Positions 51,714 to 60,792 of a stretch of 64,000 bases of DNA are shown here, in pieces. Origin of the DNA: Occultella glacieicola (GTDB lineage: Bacteria > Actinomycetota > Actinomycetes > Actinomycetales > Beutenbergiaceae); NCBI RefSeq assembly GCF_004353825.1, contig NZ_SMNA01000013.1, forward strand, positions 90,081 through 154,080, in the 5' to 3' direction. Each line of letters starts with the position of its first letter. The first letter of the stretch is position 1. The notes below the pieces were generated by a model. The model saw nothing but the letters and a program-made list of their open reading frames with translations, did not search any database and had not been told where the DNA came from. Position numbers and translations under genes: made by a program.

Positions 51714-52934
51714 TCAGTTCGTGACGTCGATGGTGCCGGCCGGGGCGATGGCCAGGACGTTGCGGGTGCCCTCGCTCTGGTAGAGGTCGAGGTCCATGAG
51801 CATCACGTAGGCCTCGTACCGACCGGGGGTGAGCGGCTCCAGCGGGACCGACGGCGTCCAACCGGGGGCGCAGACGTCGCCGAGTGAGTGTCCGGCGTTC
51901 AGGCCCAGCGATTCGTCCGGCGCGAGGTCGAGGTCGCGGGTGTCGTCGCTGCCCAGGTACTCCGGGGCGACGACGACGCCGTCGCGGACCAGCACGGTCC
52001 AGGTGTAGACGCCGTGTGCGATCTGTTCCGAGCTGACATTGCGCACCGTGGGCTCGACGGCGATCGGGCTGCCGCCGGAGTTCGGCCCGGACACGAACGG
52101 GCCCTCGGGCCACTCGACGGTCAGTTCCAGTCCCGTGTTCGGGCTCGGCGGCGCCCAGGCGTCGCCACACATCGGCTCGAACTCGGGGGCTGGGTCGAGG
52201 GTGTCAACCGGGGTGGACGGCTCCTCGCTCTCCGGGTCGGTCGGGTCCTGCGTGGGCTCGCCCGACGGTTCCTCGGTCGGTTCCTCGGTGGGCGCCGCCG
52301 TGGCCTCGACCACGCCGTCGGCGACCGAGAACTCGACCGGATCGGTGGCCCAGGCGCCGGCATCGGTCACCGAGCCCCGCTGGTACAGCTCGTAGTCGCC
52401 GTCCGCGAGGGAGTCACCCTCGCACGCGGAGAAGTCGAACGCCGCCGACCACTCCGCGGGGTTCCCGGCCGGCACGAGGACGGTCTCGGTCGACGTCCCG
52501 GCCAGGTGGTAGCCACGGATCGCGCCGGTGACCGGGTCGACCGCGTAGGAGGCGATCGAGTCGACCGGGACCTCGAGGTCACCGTCGTCGGGGTTCTCGA
52601 AGAGCGTCGTCACCACGGCGCTCGGCCCCTGCGCCGCGCCGGCGATGGACACGGACGCGATCACGGACGGGACGCCGTCGGGCAGGAGGTCGTCGATCGT
52701 CTGCGTGCACACCTCGACCGGCTGGGCCGGTGGGACCGGGTCCCGCTGGGTGCCGCTCACCTGCCAGACGATCACACCGATCGTGGCCACCGTGGCGACG
52801 CTCGCCATCGTGGCGCCGGCGGCGCGGGCACGACGGCGGCGCCTGACCCCGGCGATCAGCTCACCGGTGCGGGAGGCCAGCGGGTTGGGCGCGCTCGCGC
52901 GCGCCTCGCTGCGGAGCATGTCTTCGAGGTTCAT
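51714..52934 (-). CDS. One-pass membrane protein paired with an ECF sigma factor (copy 1)
   Basis: A 406-residue paralogue of the other partner. The N-terminus MNLEDMLRSEARASAPNPLA and RRRRRARAAG lead to a membrane segment (ASVATVATIGVIVWQV). The outer part has two similar halves, each with a DGDYELY-like or GRYEAYVML strand, joined by a Thr/Glu/Pro-rich linker (about 215-245) of the cell-wall-spanning type. No zinc anti-sigma motif is visible. It overlaps its sigma gene by 4 nt. Function is inferred only from coupling. Confidence 0.75.
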   Translation of the reverse strand: MNLEDMLRSEARASAPNPLASRTGELIAGVRRRRRARAAGATMASVATVATIGVIVWQVSGTQRDPVPPAQPVEVCTQTIDDLLPDGVPSVIASVSIAGAAQGPSAVVTTLFENPDDGDLEVPVDSIASYAVDPVTGAIRGYHLAGTSTETVLVPAGNPAEWSAAFDFSACEGDSLADGDYELYQRGSVTDAGAWATDPVEFSVADGVVEATAAPTEEPTEEPSGEPTQDPTDPESEEPSTPVDTLDPAPEFEPMCGDAWAPPSPNTGLELTVEWPEGPFVSGPNSGGSPIAVEPTVRNVSSEQIAHGVYTWTVLVRDGVVVAPEYLGSDDTRDLDLAPDESLGLNAGHSLGDVCAPGWTPSVPLEPLTPGRYEAYVMLMDLDLYQSEGTRNVLAIAPAGTIDVTN

Positions 52935-53455
52935 CGCCGATCTCCTTCCAGGGACTGGTCCAGTTCGACCATCAGGTGACGCCCGGCGTCGTGCAGGTGT
53001 CGTTTCACGGTGCCGGGACTCACGCCGAGTTCCTCGGCGATCTGCGGCACGGTCAGGTCCGCGTAGTAGCGCAGCACCATGCAGGCGCGCTGCTTCGGTC
53101 CGAGGACGGCGAGGGCCCGGTCCACGTCGAGGCGGTCCGGGCTGTGCCGCTCGGGGCCGGCGGTGGAGTCCGACCCGGGCAGCAGGTGCCGCACGGCCGC
53201 CCAGCGCCGACGGCGGCGGTAGCCGTCCAGGTAGAGCGTCAGGATCGTCCGGCGGACGTACGCCTCCGCGTGCTCGACGGCGCCGCCGTCGTCCCTGCCG
53301 GCCGGCCGACGCATGACCGCGAACACCTTGGTGAGCGCCTCCTGGACGAGGTCCTCACCCTCCGCGCGATCCCCACAGAGCAGGCTCGCGTACCGCACCA
53401 ACGCACCCCCTCGCTGGCGCACCAGGTCCGTCAGGACCGGTTCCCAGTGGCTCAT
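52931..53455 (-). CDS. SigE-type ECF RNA polymerase sigma factor (copy 1)
   Basis: A 174-residue ECF sigma factor closely related to copy 2. Region 2 reads LVRYASLLCGDRAEGEDLVQEALTKVF and AYVRRTILTLYLDGYRRRRRW; region 4 reads LGPKQRACMVLRYYADLTVPQIAEELGVSPGTVKRHL in two helices. ATG 53455 is chosen over ATG 53458 because AAGGGG sits 5 nt before it. It is first of the four-gene unit sigma-partner-sigma-partner. A copy-specific Gly/Asp loop (PAGRDDGGAVEHA) lies within region 2. Confidence 0.9.
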   Translation of the reverse strand: MSHWEPVLTDLVRQRGGALVRYASLLCGDRAEGEDLVQEALTKVFAVMRRPAGRDDGGAVEHAEAYVRRTILTLYLDGYRRRRRWAAVRHLLPGSDSTAGPERHSPDRLDVDRALAVLGPKQRACMVLRYYADLTVPQIAEELGVSPGTVKRHLHDAGRHLMVELDQSLEGDRR

Positions 53456-53509
53456 CATGTCCCCTTATCGCAACCCGTGACCGGTGGCGCGGGTCGGCGC
53501 CGCTGCCGG

Positions 53510-53535
53510 TGACAGCCCGTCGGGCGAGGCTGTCA
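53510..53535. promoter_or_regulatory. Inverted repeat upstream of the first ECF sigma gene
   Basis: TGACAGCC (53510-53517) and GGCTGTCA (53528-53535) are perfect 8-bp arms around a 10-nt loop. It lies 52 bp before the sigma start and could be an operator or a leader hairpin. Confidence 0.4.
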
Positions 53536-53641
53536 TGGAGGTAGACGACCAAGCGTCCCAAACCGTTGAGCCGCCCGGTGGCCGATGTCCGGGTGCGCCA
53601 GGGACCAAGGTCCCGTTCTTTCCCGACCCGGTGTCAGGAAA

Positions 53642-53689
53642 CCACAACATGTAGTAAGCGGCGGCGTGTTGCAGCACTACATCTTGGGT
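53642..53689. promoter_or_regulatory. Tandem NrdR boxes of the anaerobic ribonucleotide reductase operon
   Basis: Two 16-bp sites resembling the NrdR consensus (core C-W-A-N-A-T-N-T-W-G) lie at 53642-53657 (CCACAACATGTAGTAA) and 53674-53689 (GCACTACATCTTGGGT). Their starts are 32 bp apart, three helical turns, which is the spacing NrdR uses elsewhere. A TAGGTT at 53700-53705 is a possible -10. Confidence 0.7.
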
Positions 53690-53741
53690 TGAACGGCTCT
53701 AGGTTCGAGATGTCGAGTCCACCCGAAACGAGGAGCCCACC

Positions 53742-55649
53742 ATGAATGCCCGGACCGTCCCGCCCGCCCACTCGCCCCACGCCTGGCCGTCGCCCGCCTC
53801 GGCGACCCAGGCTCCGCCGTCGCCCCCGCTGCGCGCCCTCGTCGACCCGATCCGCACCGTGGACGACTACCTCGACCGCAGCGACTGGCGCGTCAACGCG
53901 AACGCGAACCAGGGGTTCTCGCTCGGCGGCCTGATGCTGAACACGTCCGGCAAGGTGATCGCGAACTACTGGCTGGACGAGGTCTACCCGGACGCCGTCG
54001 GACGTGCGCACCGCGAGGCGGACCTGCACATCCACGACCTCGACATGCTCTCCGGCTACTGCGCCGGCTGGTCGCTGCGCGCGCTCCTGCACGAGGGTTT
54101 CAACGGGGTCCCGGGCGCGATCGCGGCGCGCCCGCCACGGCACTTCTCCTCGGCCGTCGGGCAGATCGTGAACTTCCTCGGCACCCTGCAGAACGAGTGG
54201 GCCGGCGCGCAGGCGTTCAGCTCCTTCGACACCTACATGGCGCCGTTCGTGCGGGTGGACGCGATGACCTATGCGCAGGTCTACCAGTGCCTGCAGGAGA
54301 TGATCCACAACCTGAACGCATCGTCGCGGTGGGGCACCCAGACCCCGTTCACCAACCTCACGTTCGACTGGACCTGCCCCGAGGACCTGCGTGAGCAGAT
54401 CCCGATGGTCGGCGGGCAGGAGTGCGACTTCAGCTACGGCGACCTGCAGGCCGAGATGGACCTGATCAACCGCGCCTACATCGACGTGATGACCGCCGGT
54501 GACGCCGGCGGGCGCGTGTTCACGTTCCCGATCCCGACCTACAACATCACGAGGGACTTCGACTGGGACTCCCCGAACGCCGGCGCCCTGTTCGCGATGA
54601 CCGCGAAGTACGGGCTGCCCTACTTCCAGAACTTCATCAACTCCGACCTGGACCCCGGCATGATCCGCTCGATGTGCTGCCGGCTCCAACTGGACCTGCG
54701 TGAGCTGCTGGCGCGCGGGAACGGGCTGTTCGGGTCGGCGGAACTGACCGGCTCGATCGGCGTCGTCACGGTCAACTGCGCCCGCCTCGGCTACCTGCAT
54801 GCCGGCGACGAGGACGCGCTCGTGGCGGACCTGGACTGGTTGCTCGACCTGGGCAGGGAGTCGCTGGAGCTCAAGCGGACCGCCGTGGCGGGCTGGCTGG
54901 ACGCGGGGCTGTATCCGTACACGAGGCGCTACCTGCCCTCGCTCGACAACCACTTCTCGACGCTCGGCGTGAACGGCATGAACGAGATGGTCCGCAACTT
55001 CACGATGGACGCTTATGACCTCACCGACCCCCGCGGGCACGCGATGGTCGAGCGGATCCTGGACCACGTGCGGACGCGGCTGGTGGAGTACCAGGAGGAG
55101 ACCGGGCATCTGTACAACCTCGAGGCGACGCCTGCCGAGGGCACCACCTACCGGTTCGCGAAGGAGGACCGGCGCCGGTTCCCCGGGATCCTGCAGGCCG
55201 GCACGGACACGAATCCGTACTACACGAACTCCTCGCAACTGCCGGTGGGGTTCACCGACGACCCGTTCGAGGCGCTCACCCGCCAGGACGACCTCCAACG
55301 CAAGTACACCGGTGGCACCGTGCTGCACCTGTACATGAGCGAGCGGCTCTCCGATGCCGAGGCCTGCAAGCGGCTGGTGCGACGCTCGCTCGAGCGGTTC
55401 TCGCTGCCGTACCTGACCATCACGCCGACGTTCTCGATCTGTCCCGCACACGGCTACCTGGCCGGGGAGCAGCCGACCTGCCCACGCTGTGCCGCGGCTG
55501 ACCCGGATGCCCCGCCGGTGGTCTGCGAGGTCTGGACCCGGGTGATGGGCTATCACCGCCCGGTCAGCTCGTTCAACATCGGCAAGAAGGGTGAGCATGC
55601 GCAGCGTCGGCATTTCACCGAGGCGGCCGCCCAGCTGGAGCTGGTGTGA
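53742..55649 (+). CDS. nrdD: Anaerobic (class III) ribonucleoside-triphosphate reductase
   Basis: A 635-residue glycyl-radical enzyme making deoxyribonucleotides without oxygen. The body shows the NrdD blocks DLHIHDLDMLSGYCAGWSL, TPFTNLTFDW, TFPIPTYNIT and SIGVVTVNCARLGYL. The C-terminal zinc site reads CPAHGYLAGEQPTCPRC plus CEVW. The radical glycine is Gly603 in TRVMGYHRPV. The N-terminal ATP-cone found in E. coli NrdD is missing, as in the short Thermotoga-type form. GAGGAG precedes ATG 53742 by 7 nt. Confidence 0.94.
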   Translation: MNARTVPPAHSPHAWPSPASATQAPPSPPLRALVDPIRTVDDYLDRSDWRVNANANQGFSLGGLMLNTSGKVIANYWLDEVYPDAVGRAHREADLHIHDLDMLSGYCAGWSLRALLHEGFNGVPGAIAARPPRHFSSAVGQIVNFLGTLQNEWAGAQAFSSFDTYMAPFVRVDAMTYAQVYQCLQEMIHNLNASSRWGTQTPFTNLTFDWTCPEDLREQIPMVGGQECDFSYGDLQAEMDLINRAYIDVMTAGDAGGRVFTFPIPTYNITRDFDWDSPNAGALFAMTAKYGLPYFQNFINSDLDPGMIRSMCCRLQLDLRELLARGNGLFGSAELTGSIGVVTVNCARLGYLHAGDEDALVADLDWLLDLGRESLELKRTAVAGWLDAGLYPYTRRYLPSLDNHFSTLGVNGMNEMVRNFTMDAYDLTDPRGHAMVERILDHVRTRLVEYQEETGHLYNLEATPAEGTTYRFAKEDRRRFPGILQAGTDTNPYYTNSSQLPVGFTDDPFEALTRQDDLQRKYTGGTVLHLYMSERLSDAEACKRLVRRSLERFSLPYLTITPTFSICPAHGYLAGEQPTCPRCAAADPDAPPVVCEVWTRVMGYHRPVSSFNIGKKGEHAQRRHFTEAAAQLELV

Positions 55650-56374
55650 CGGTGACGGCGCCCCCTCGCCCGGGTGCTCGGGCGGCGGACCTGCAGGTGG
55701 CCGGGCTGACCCGGATGTCCGGGTGCGACTGGCCCGGCCGCCTGGTCGCGACGGTCTTCCTGCAGGGGTGCCCCTGGAACTGCGGGTACTGCCACAACCC
55801 GGACCTGATCCCGACCCGCGCGCCGGGGAGGTACGCCTGGGGGGATGTCCTGGAGTTCCTGAGCGCCCGTGTCGGACTGCTGGACGGCGTCGTGTTCTCC
55901 GGCGGCGAGCCCACCCGGCAACTCGGCCTCGCCGCTGCGATCTCGGCGGTCCGCGACCTCGGCCTCGGGATCGGCCTGCACACCGCGGGTGCCTATCCGA
56001 GGCGACTGGCCGCCGTCGCCGGGTCCGTCGACTGGATCGGGCTCGACATCAAGGCCGAACCGGAAGGCTACGACGACGTGATCCGCACCGGCGGCGGCGA
56101 TGCGGCCTGGCGCAGCCTCGAGGTGGCCCTGGCGTCCTCCGCCGACGTGGAGGTGCGGACCACGGTCCACCCGGGCTCCGCCGTCGACGTCCTTGTGCTG
56201 GCGCGGCGGCTGCGGGCCGCGGGTGTGCGCCACTACGCCCTGCAACGCGCCCGGGCTGAGGGGACCCGCGAGGAGTTCAGGGCCGACGGCGTCGGGTGGG
56301 ACGAGCGGTTCGCGCACCTCGCCGAGTCGGTCGCCGACGTGGGATTCGACCACTTCGAGGTCAGGTCGGGCTGA
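55646..56374 (+). CDS. nrdG: Anaerobic ribonucleotide reductase activating protein (radical SAM)
   Basis: A 242-residue radical SAM enzyme that installs the glycyl radical on NrdD. Cys42, Cys46 and Cys49 (GCPWNCGYCHNP) bind the [4Fe-4S] cluster; GGEP (FSGGEPT) is the SAM-binding motif. GTG 55646 overlaps the nrdD stop. It is longer than E. coli NrdG (about 150 residues) and has a complete barrel-like C-terminal half, as in the anaerobic NrdG2 or Thermotoga forms. Confidence 0.93.
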   Translation: MTVTAPPRPGARAADLQVAGLTRMSGCDWPGRLVATVFLQGCPWNCGYCHNPDLIPTRAPGRYAWGDVLEFLSARVGLLDGVVFSGGEPTRQLGLAAAISAVRDLGLGIGLHTAGAYPRRLAAVAGSVDWIGLDIKAEPEGYDDVIRTGGGDAAWRSLEVALASSADVEVRTTVHPGSAVDVLVLARRLRAAGVRHYALQRARAEGTREEFRADGVGWDERFAHLAESVADVGFDHFEVRSG

Positions 56375-56416
56375 GCAGAACCGGCGCGGGCCCGTCAGGC
56401 CTACGCCGGACCCGAA

Positions 56417-57811
56417 TCACGCCACCGGGTCCGCACGGTCGAAGAGCAGCAGTGCGTCGCCGTCGGTATACGTCTCGACGCCGACCACGATGCTCGTGTC
56501 GGTGATCGTGAATGAGTAGACGCCGTCTGGCATTTCCGTGCGGGTGCCGGTGCCTGTCGCGGCGTCCACGAGCCAGAGGTCCTCGGCGTTCGTGGGCACC
56601 AGGATCTGGGTACCGAGGGTCACGGCCCGGTTGGTCTGGAACCATTCGTCCGCCTCGTGAGCCAGCGTCCAGAGCTCGGCGCCGGTGGTCACATCGAGAC
56701 CGTGCAGGTCCCCGGGTCCCGAGGAGTACAGGAGGGTGTCCCCGGTCAGGCTGGCACGGGCTCCGTACGGGATCTCGATCGTCCAGCGCGGCTCGCCGGT
56801 GCGCGGATCGACGCCGACGAGGTCCCAGCGCACGGTGTCGGCGGTCACCGAGTCGAGGTCCGGGGTGGTCATCGTGGTCAGCACGAGGGTGCCCCGGCCG
56901 GTGTCCGAGGCGCCCAGGACGGTGGAGATCACCGGGCTCGAGGGGTCCTCCTCTGCTGGATAGCGCCAGAGGGGAGAGCCGTCGGCGGTCGAGAAGGCGG
57001 CCACGGTGCGGGTGTCCGTACCTTGGTTCGCAAGGTTCAACCCGACCGTGTAGTCGATGTCGCGCTCATTGAAGCGGCTCAGGACCGCCGCGCCACCGAG
57101 GACCGTCAGGTCATCGGCGGAGGGCAGACCGGTCATCGGCACCGTCCAGGCGACGTCGCCCGTGCCGGGGGTCATCCGGGTCAGCGACAGGTCCGGATCG
57201 TCGTCGACGTCCTGGGCGAGCAGGATCTCGCTTGTCTCCGGGATCCGTGCGGTCGCCAGCGTCGGCGCGAAGCCGTGTTCGGTGTTCGTCCCCACCCAGG
57301 TGCAGGCCGACCAGCGCCCGGTGCGGGCGTCCAGCGCGCTGACGGCGGCGGTGCGGTCCTCAGGCAGAACCAGGGTGACGATGTCCTCGCCGACCTGGCC
57401 GCCGCCGGGTGCGTACCCGTCGTAGCCACGGGCCCAGCGCACCGATCCGGACGCGGGGTCGAGGGAGAGCACGGCGCCGGCGAAGGAGTTGCCGGTGCTG
57501 CCGGATCCGCTGGCGAGCAGCACGCCGTCGTCGACGGCGATCACCGATGCGGCGTTCCACGGGGCCACGACTGTGCCGCTGGAGAGGCCACCGAACGGTC
57601 CGTTGTCCTCGAGTGCGGCGACCACATCGGTGACCGCGCCGGTCGTGTTCAGCCCCTGCGACTGGCGCAGATCGAGGCCCAACCGGTCGGCCTCGACCAG
57701 TTCCGAGCCCCGCCGGCACTGCCATGCGGGCAGCACGGTCGTGTATCCGACGACACCGATCCCGGCGAGCAGCGCTGCACTCAGCGCGATGACGATCCCC
57801 CGACGACGCAT
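56417..57811 (-). CDS. Exported PQQ-like beta-propeller protein
   Basis: A 464-residue protein with an N-terminal signal or anchor (MRRRGIVIALSAALLAGIGVVGYTT broken across a hydrophobic core of about 20 residues). The rest is a repeated-blade beta-propeller of the PQQ-binding-like type (for example LSLDPASGSVRWARGYDG, LVGVDPRTGEPRWTIEI, LHGLDVTTGAELWTLAHE). No catalytic dehydrogenase residues are recognisable, so a binding or scaffold role outside the membrane is likely. ATG 57811 is used in place of ATG 57859 because the signal begins there. Confidence 0.8.
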   Translation of the reverse strand: MRRRGIVIALSAALLAGIGVVGYTTVLPAWQCRRGSELVEADRLGLDLRQSQGLNTTGAVTDVVAALEDNGPFGGLSSGTVVAPWNAASVIAVDDGVLLASGSGSTGNSFAGAVLSLDPASGSVRWARGYDGYAPGGGQVGEDIVTLVLPEDRTAAVSALDARTGRWSACTWVGTNTEHGFAPTLATARIPETSEILLAQDVDDDPDLSLTRMTPGTGDVAWTVPMTGLPSADDLTVLGGAAVLSRFNERDIDYTVGLNLANQGTDTRTVAAFSTADGSPLWRYPAEEDPSSPVISTVLGASDTGRGTLVLTTMTTPDLDSVTADTVRWDLVGVDPRTGEPRWTIEIPYGARASLTGDTLLYSSGPGDLHGLDVTTGAELWTLAHEADEWFQTNRAVTLGTQILVPTNAEDLWLVDAATGTGTRTEMPDGVYSFTITDTSIVVGVETYTDGDALLLFDRADPVA

Positions 57812-57945
57812 GCGGACAGGATGGCACGCGCCCGGGGCGCGGGCGGACGAGTGGTCCATGAGGCGGCGCCCGTTGGCTAGACTCTCGCTCAGCCTGAGGC
57901 GACACGGATGCCTGGGCCCTGTGTGTAGTTCGTCGAGGAGGACGG

Positions 57946-60261
57946 ATGCTCGAGCTCGGAACCACGAGCGTTGTCATTGTGTCGGTGATCGCCGCGATCG
58001 GTGTTCTCTCGCTGGTGCTGGCGGTGATCCTGCGTCGGCAGGTTCTCGCGGCCGGTGAGGGCACCCCGAAGATGCAGGAGATCGCCGCCGCCATCCAAGA
58101 GGGGGCCTCGGCATATCTGAGCCGGCAGTTCCGGACGCTGGCGATCTTCGCGGTCGTCGTGTTCGGGTTGTTGTTCCTGTTGCCCGGCGACGGCGCGATC
58201 AAGGTCGGTAGATCCATCGCGTTCCTGTTCGGGGCGGGGTTCTCCGCCGCGATCGGCTATCTCGGGATGTGGCTGGCGACCCGCGCGAACCTCCGGGTCG
58301 CGGCCGCCGCGACCGGAACGGACGGGCGCGCCGAAGGCGCGCGGATCGCGTTCCGCACCGGCGGGGTCGTCGGCATGAGCGTGGTGGGCCTCGGCCTGCT
58401 CGGGGCGGCGGCCGTGGTCCTCAGCTTCCGCGGCGACGCGCCCGCGGTGCTGGAGGGCTTCGGCTTCGGGGCCGCGTTGCTGGCGATGTTCATGCGCGTC
58501 GGTGGGGGGATCTTCACGAAGGCGGCCGACGTCGGCGCCGACCTGGTCGGCAAGGTCGAGCAGGGCATCCCCGAGGACGACCCCCGCAATGCCGCCACCA
58601 TCGCGGACAACGTCGGCGACAACGTCGGCGACTGCGCCGGGATGGCCGCGGACCTGTTCGAGTCGTATGCCGTGATGCTGGTGGCAGCCCTCATCCTCGG
58701 GAAGGCGACCATGGGGGAGCAGGGGCTGGTGTTCCCGCTCATCGTGACCGCCATCGGCGCGATCGTGGCCGTGCTCGGCGTGGCGATCACCCGGGTCCGG
58801 GGTACCGAGAGCGGGCTGCGGGCCATCTACCGGGGCTTCTACATCTCCGCACTCGTGGGCGCCGCACTCGCCGCGGTCGCCGCCTTCATCTACCTTCCGT
58901 CCAGCTTCGCGGCGATTCCCGGCGTCAGCGCCGACCTCGCCGAGCACGCCGGGGACCCGCGTCTGGTGACGGCGGCGGCCGTGCTGGTCGGGGTGATCCT
59001 GGCCGGGATCATCCTGGCCGTGACCGGGTACTTCACCGGCACGACCTCGAAGCCGACCAAGCACGTGGCCGCCACGTCCCGGACCGGCGCCGCAACCGTG
59101 GTGCTGTCCGGCATCGGCGTCGGGTTCGAGTCCGCCGTGTACACCGCCGGCATCATCGCCGCCGCGCTCTGTGGACTGTTCCTGCTGGCCGGGGGCTCGA
59201 TCTGGCTCTCGCTGTTCCTGATCGCGCTCGCGGGCTGCGGCCTCCTGACCACGGTCGGTGTGATCGTCGCGATGGACACGTTCGGACCGGTGAGCGACAA
59301 CGCCCAGGGCATCGCCGAGATGTCCGGTGACGTCGAGGAGGAGGGCGCTCAGATCCTGACCGACCTGGACGCCGTCGGGAACACCACGAAGGCGATCACC
59401 AAGGGCATCGCGATCGCGACCGCGGTGCTCGCCGCGACCGCCTTGTTCGGTTCCTACGGGGACGCGGTGAACACCGCACTGGCGGACATCGGTTTCGACG
59501 CCGCCGCCCGCGGGAACGACCTCGTGGCCTCGATGCTGAACTACGAGATCGTCTCGCCGATCACTCTGGTGGGCCTCATCCTCGGGGCCTCCACCGTGTT
59601 CCTGTTCTCCGGGTTGGCGATCGACGCCGTGACCCGGGCGGCCGGGGCGATCGTGTTCGAGGTGCGCCGCCAGTTCCGGGACTTCCCGGGCATCATGACC
59701 GGCGAGACCCGCCCCGAGTACGGCAAGGTCGTGGACATCTGCACCCGGGACTCGCTGCGGGAGTTGGCGACACCGGGCCTGTTGGCCGCGTTCGCGCCGA
59801 TCGCGGTCGGGTTCGGCCTCGGGGTCGGGGCACTGGCCGGGTTCCTCGGTGGCGCGATCGGTGCCGGGGTGCTGATGGCCGTGTTCCTTGCGAACTCGGG
59901 GGGCGCCTGGGACAACGCGAAGAAGATCGTCGAGGACGGCCACTACGGCGGGAAGAACTCCGAGGCGCACGCCGCAGTCGTCATCGGCGACACGGTCGGT
60001 GACCCGTTCAAGGACACCGCCGGGCCGGCGATCAACCCGCTGATCAAGGTGATGAACCTGGTCTCGGTGCTGATCGCACCCGCCGTGGTCGTCATGAGCG
60101 TCCCCGCCGACGCCAACCACGGCATCCGGATCGCGATCGCCTGCGCGGCGGCGCTGATCGCGTTCGGTGCGATCGTCGCGTCACGGCTGAGGGCGTCGAA
60201 GGTGGACGCCGCGAACGAGGCTCAGGCCGAGCACGAGGCAGAGCAGATCGCGGCTGGTTGA
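57946..60261 (+). CDS. hppA: Membrane-bound proton-translocating pyrophosphatase
   Basis: A 771-residue integral membrane pump with about 16 membrane segments that couples pyrophosphate hydrolysis to proton export. The substrate site EDDPRNAATIADNVGDNVGD and DLFESY are intact. The GNTTKAITKG stretch has Lys rather than Ala after GNTT, the mark of the K+-independent H+-pumping class. ATG 57946 follows AGGAGG with 5-nt spacing. It diverges from the propeller gene and ends before a bidirectional hairpin. Confidence 0.95.
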   Translation: MLELGTTSVVIVSVIAAIGVLSLVLAVILRRQVLAAGEGTPKMQEIAAAIQEGASAYLSRQFRTLAIFAVVVFGLLFLLPGDGAIKVGRSIAFLFGAGFSAAIGYLGMWLATRANLRVAAAATGTDGRAEGARIAFRTGGVVGMSVVGLGLLGAAAVVLSFRGDAPAVLEGFGFGAALLAMFMRVGGGIFTKAADVGADLVGKVEQGIPEDDPRNAATIADNVGDNVGDCAGMAADLFESYAVMLVAALILGKATMGEQGLVFPLIVTAIGAIVAVLGVAITRVRGTESGLRAIYRGFYISALVGAALAAVAAFIYLPSSFAAIPGVSADLAEHAGDPRLVTAAAVLVGVILAGIILAVTGYFTGTTSKPTKHVAATSRTGAATVVLSGIGVGFESAVYTAGIIAAALCGLFLLAGGSIWLSLFLIALAGCGLLTTVGVIVAMDTFGPVSDNAQGIAEMSGDVEEEGAQILTDLDAVGNTTKAITKGIAIATAVLAATALFGSYGDAVNTALADIGFDAAARGNDLVASMLNYEIVSPITLVGLILGASTVFLFSGLAIDAVTRAAGAIVFEVRRQFRDFPGIMTGETRPEYGKVVDICTRDSLRELATPGLLAAFAPIAVGFGLGVGALAGFLGGAIGAGVLMAVFLANSGGAWDNAKKIVEDGHYGGKNSEAHAAVVIGDTVGDPFKDTAGPAINPLIKVMNLVSVLIAPAVVVMSVPADANHGIRIAIACAAALIAFGAIVASRLRASKVDAANEAQAEHEAEQIAAG

Positions 60262-60277
60262 GCTCGGTGCGGTTCGG

Positions 60278-60307
60278 GCGCCCGGTGACCGAGAGGTCGC
60301 CGGGCGC
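60278..60307. terminator. 13-bp hairpin between convergent hppA and cupin genes
   Basis: GCGCCCGGTGACC (60278-60290) pairs with GGTCGCCGGGCGC (60295-60307) with one G-U pair and a GAGA loop. It follows the hppA stop by 16 nt. Confidence 0.75.
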
Positions 60308-60346
60308 TCGGCATGTATGGGGGGCGCCGTGCCGGGCCGGCGGGTG

Positions 60347-60709
60347 TCAGATCTGTTCCACCTCGGCGGTCAGAGCGCCGCCGGTGTCACCGGTGTTGAC
60401 CACCCCGGCTGGCTCCAGCAACAACACCTTGGCCTCCGTGTCGGACCGGGGGCAGTGCTCCACGCCGCGCGGCACGACGAACAACTGGCCGGGTCCGAGG
60501 GTCACGTCCCGATCCCTCAGCTGGATGGTGAGTCGCCCATCGAGCACCAGGAACAGCTCGTCGGTCTCCTCGTGGCTGTGCCAGACGAAGTCACCCTTGA
60601 CCTTGACGAGCTTAACCTCGTAGTCGTTCAGGCGTGCGACGAGTTTCGGTGACCAGTGCTCGGAGAAGAGATCGAATTTCGCGTTGAGGTCCACCGCGTC
60701 CTCTGACAT
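60347..60709 (-). CDS. Small cupin-domain protein
   Basis: A 120-residue single-domain cupin. The metal-site motif WHSHEETDELFLVLDG (His, His and Glu ligands) and the second motif PGQLFVVPRGVEHCP are complete. ATG 60709 is used because the protein fold begins at once; the frame to 60811 has no conserved sequence. The function of such stand-alone cupins varies (isomerase, dioxygenase, sugar or effector binding) and cannot be fixed here. Confidence 0.87.
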   Translation of the reverse strand: MSEDAVDLNAKFDLFSEHWSPKLVARLNDYEVKLVKVKGDFVWHSHEETDELFLVLDGRLTIQLRDRDVTLGPGQLFVVPRGVEHCPRSDTEAKVLLLEPAGVVNTGDTGGALTAEVEQI

Positions 60710-60792
60710 GGGACCGAGTCTGCCAAACGGCCGTGGTGGTGGCGCTCCCGCGAGGCAGCACCGCATGGTGCCTCGGGTGGCACGATGAGGGC

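Noticed and set aside
57889..60120. Minus-strand open frame of about 740 codons over hppA
   Set aside because: It mirrors the pyrophosphatase codons; the translation is His/Arg/Gly rich and has no fold, while HppA motifs on the plus strand are complete.
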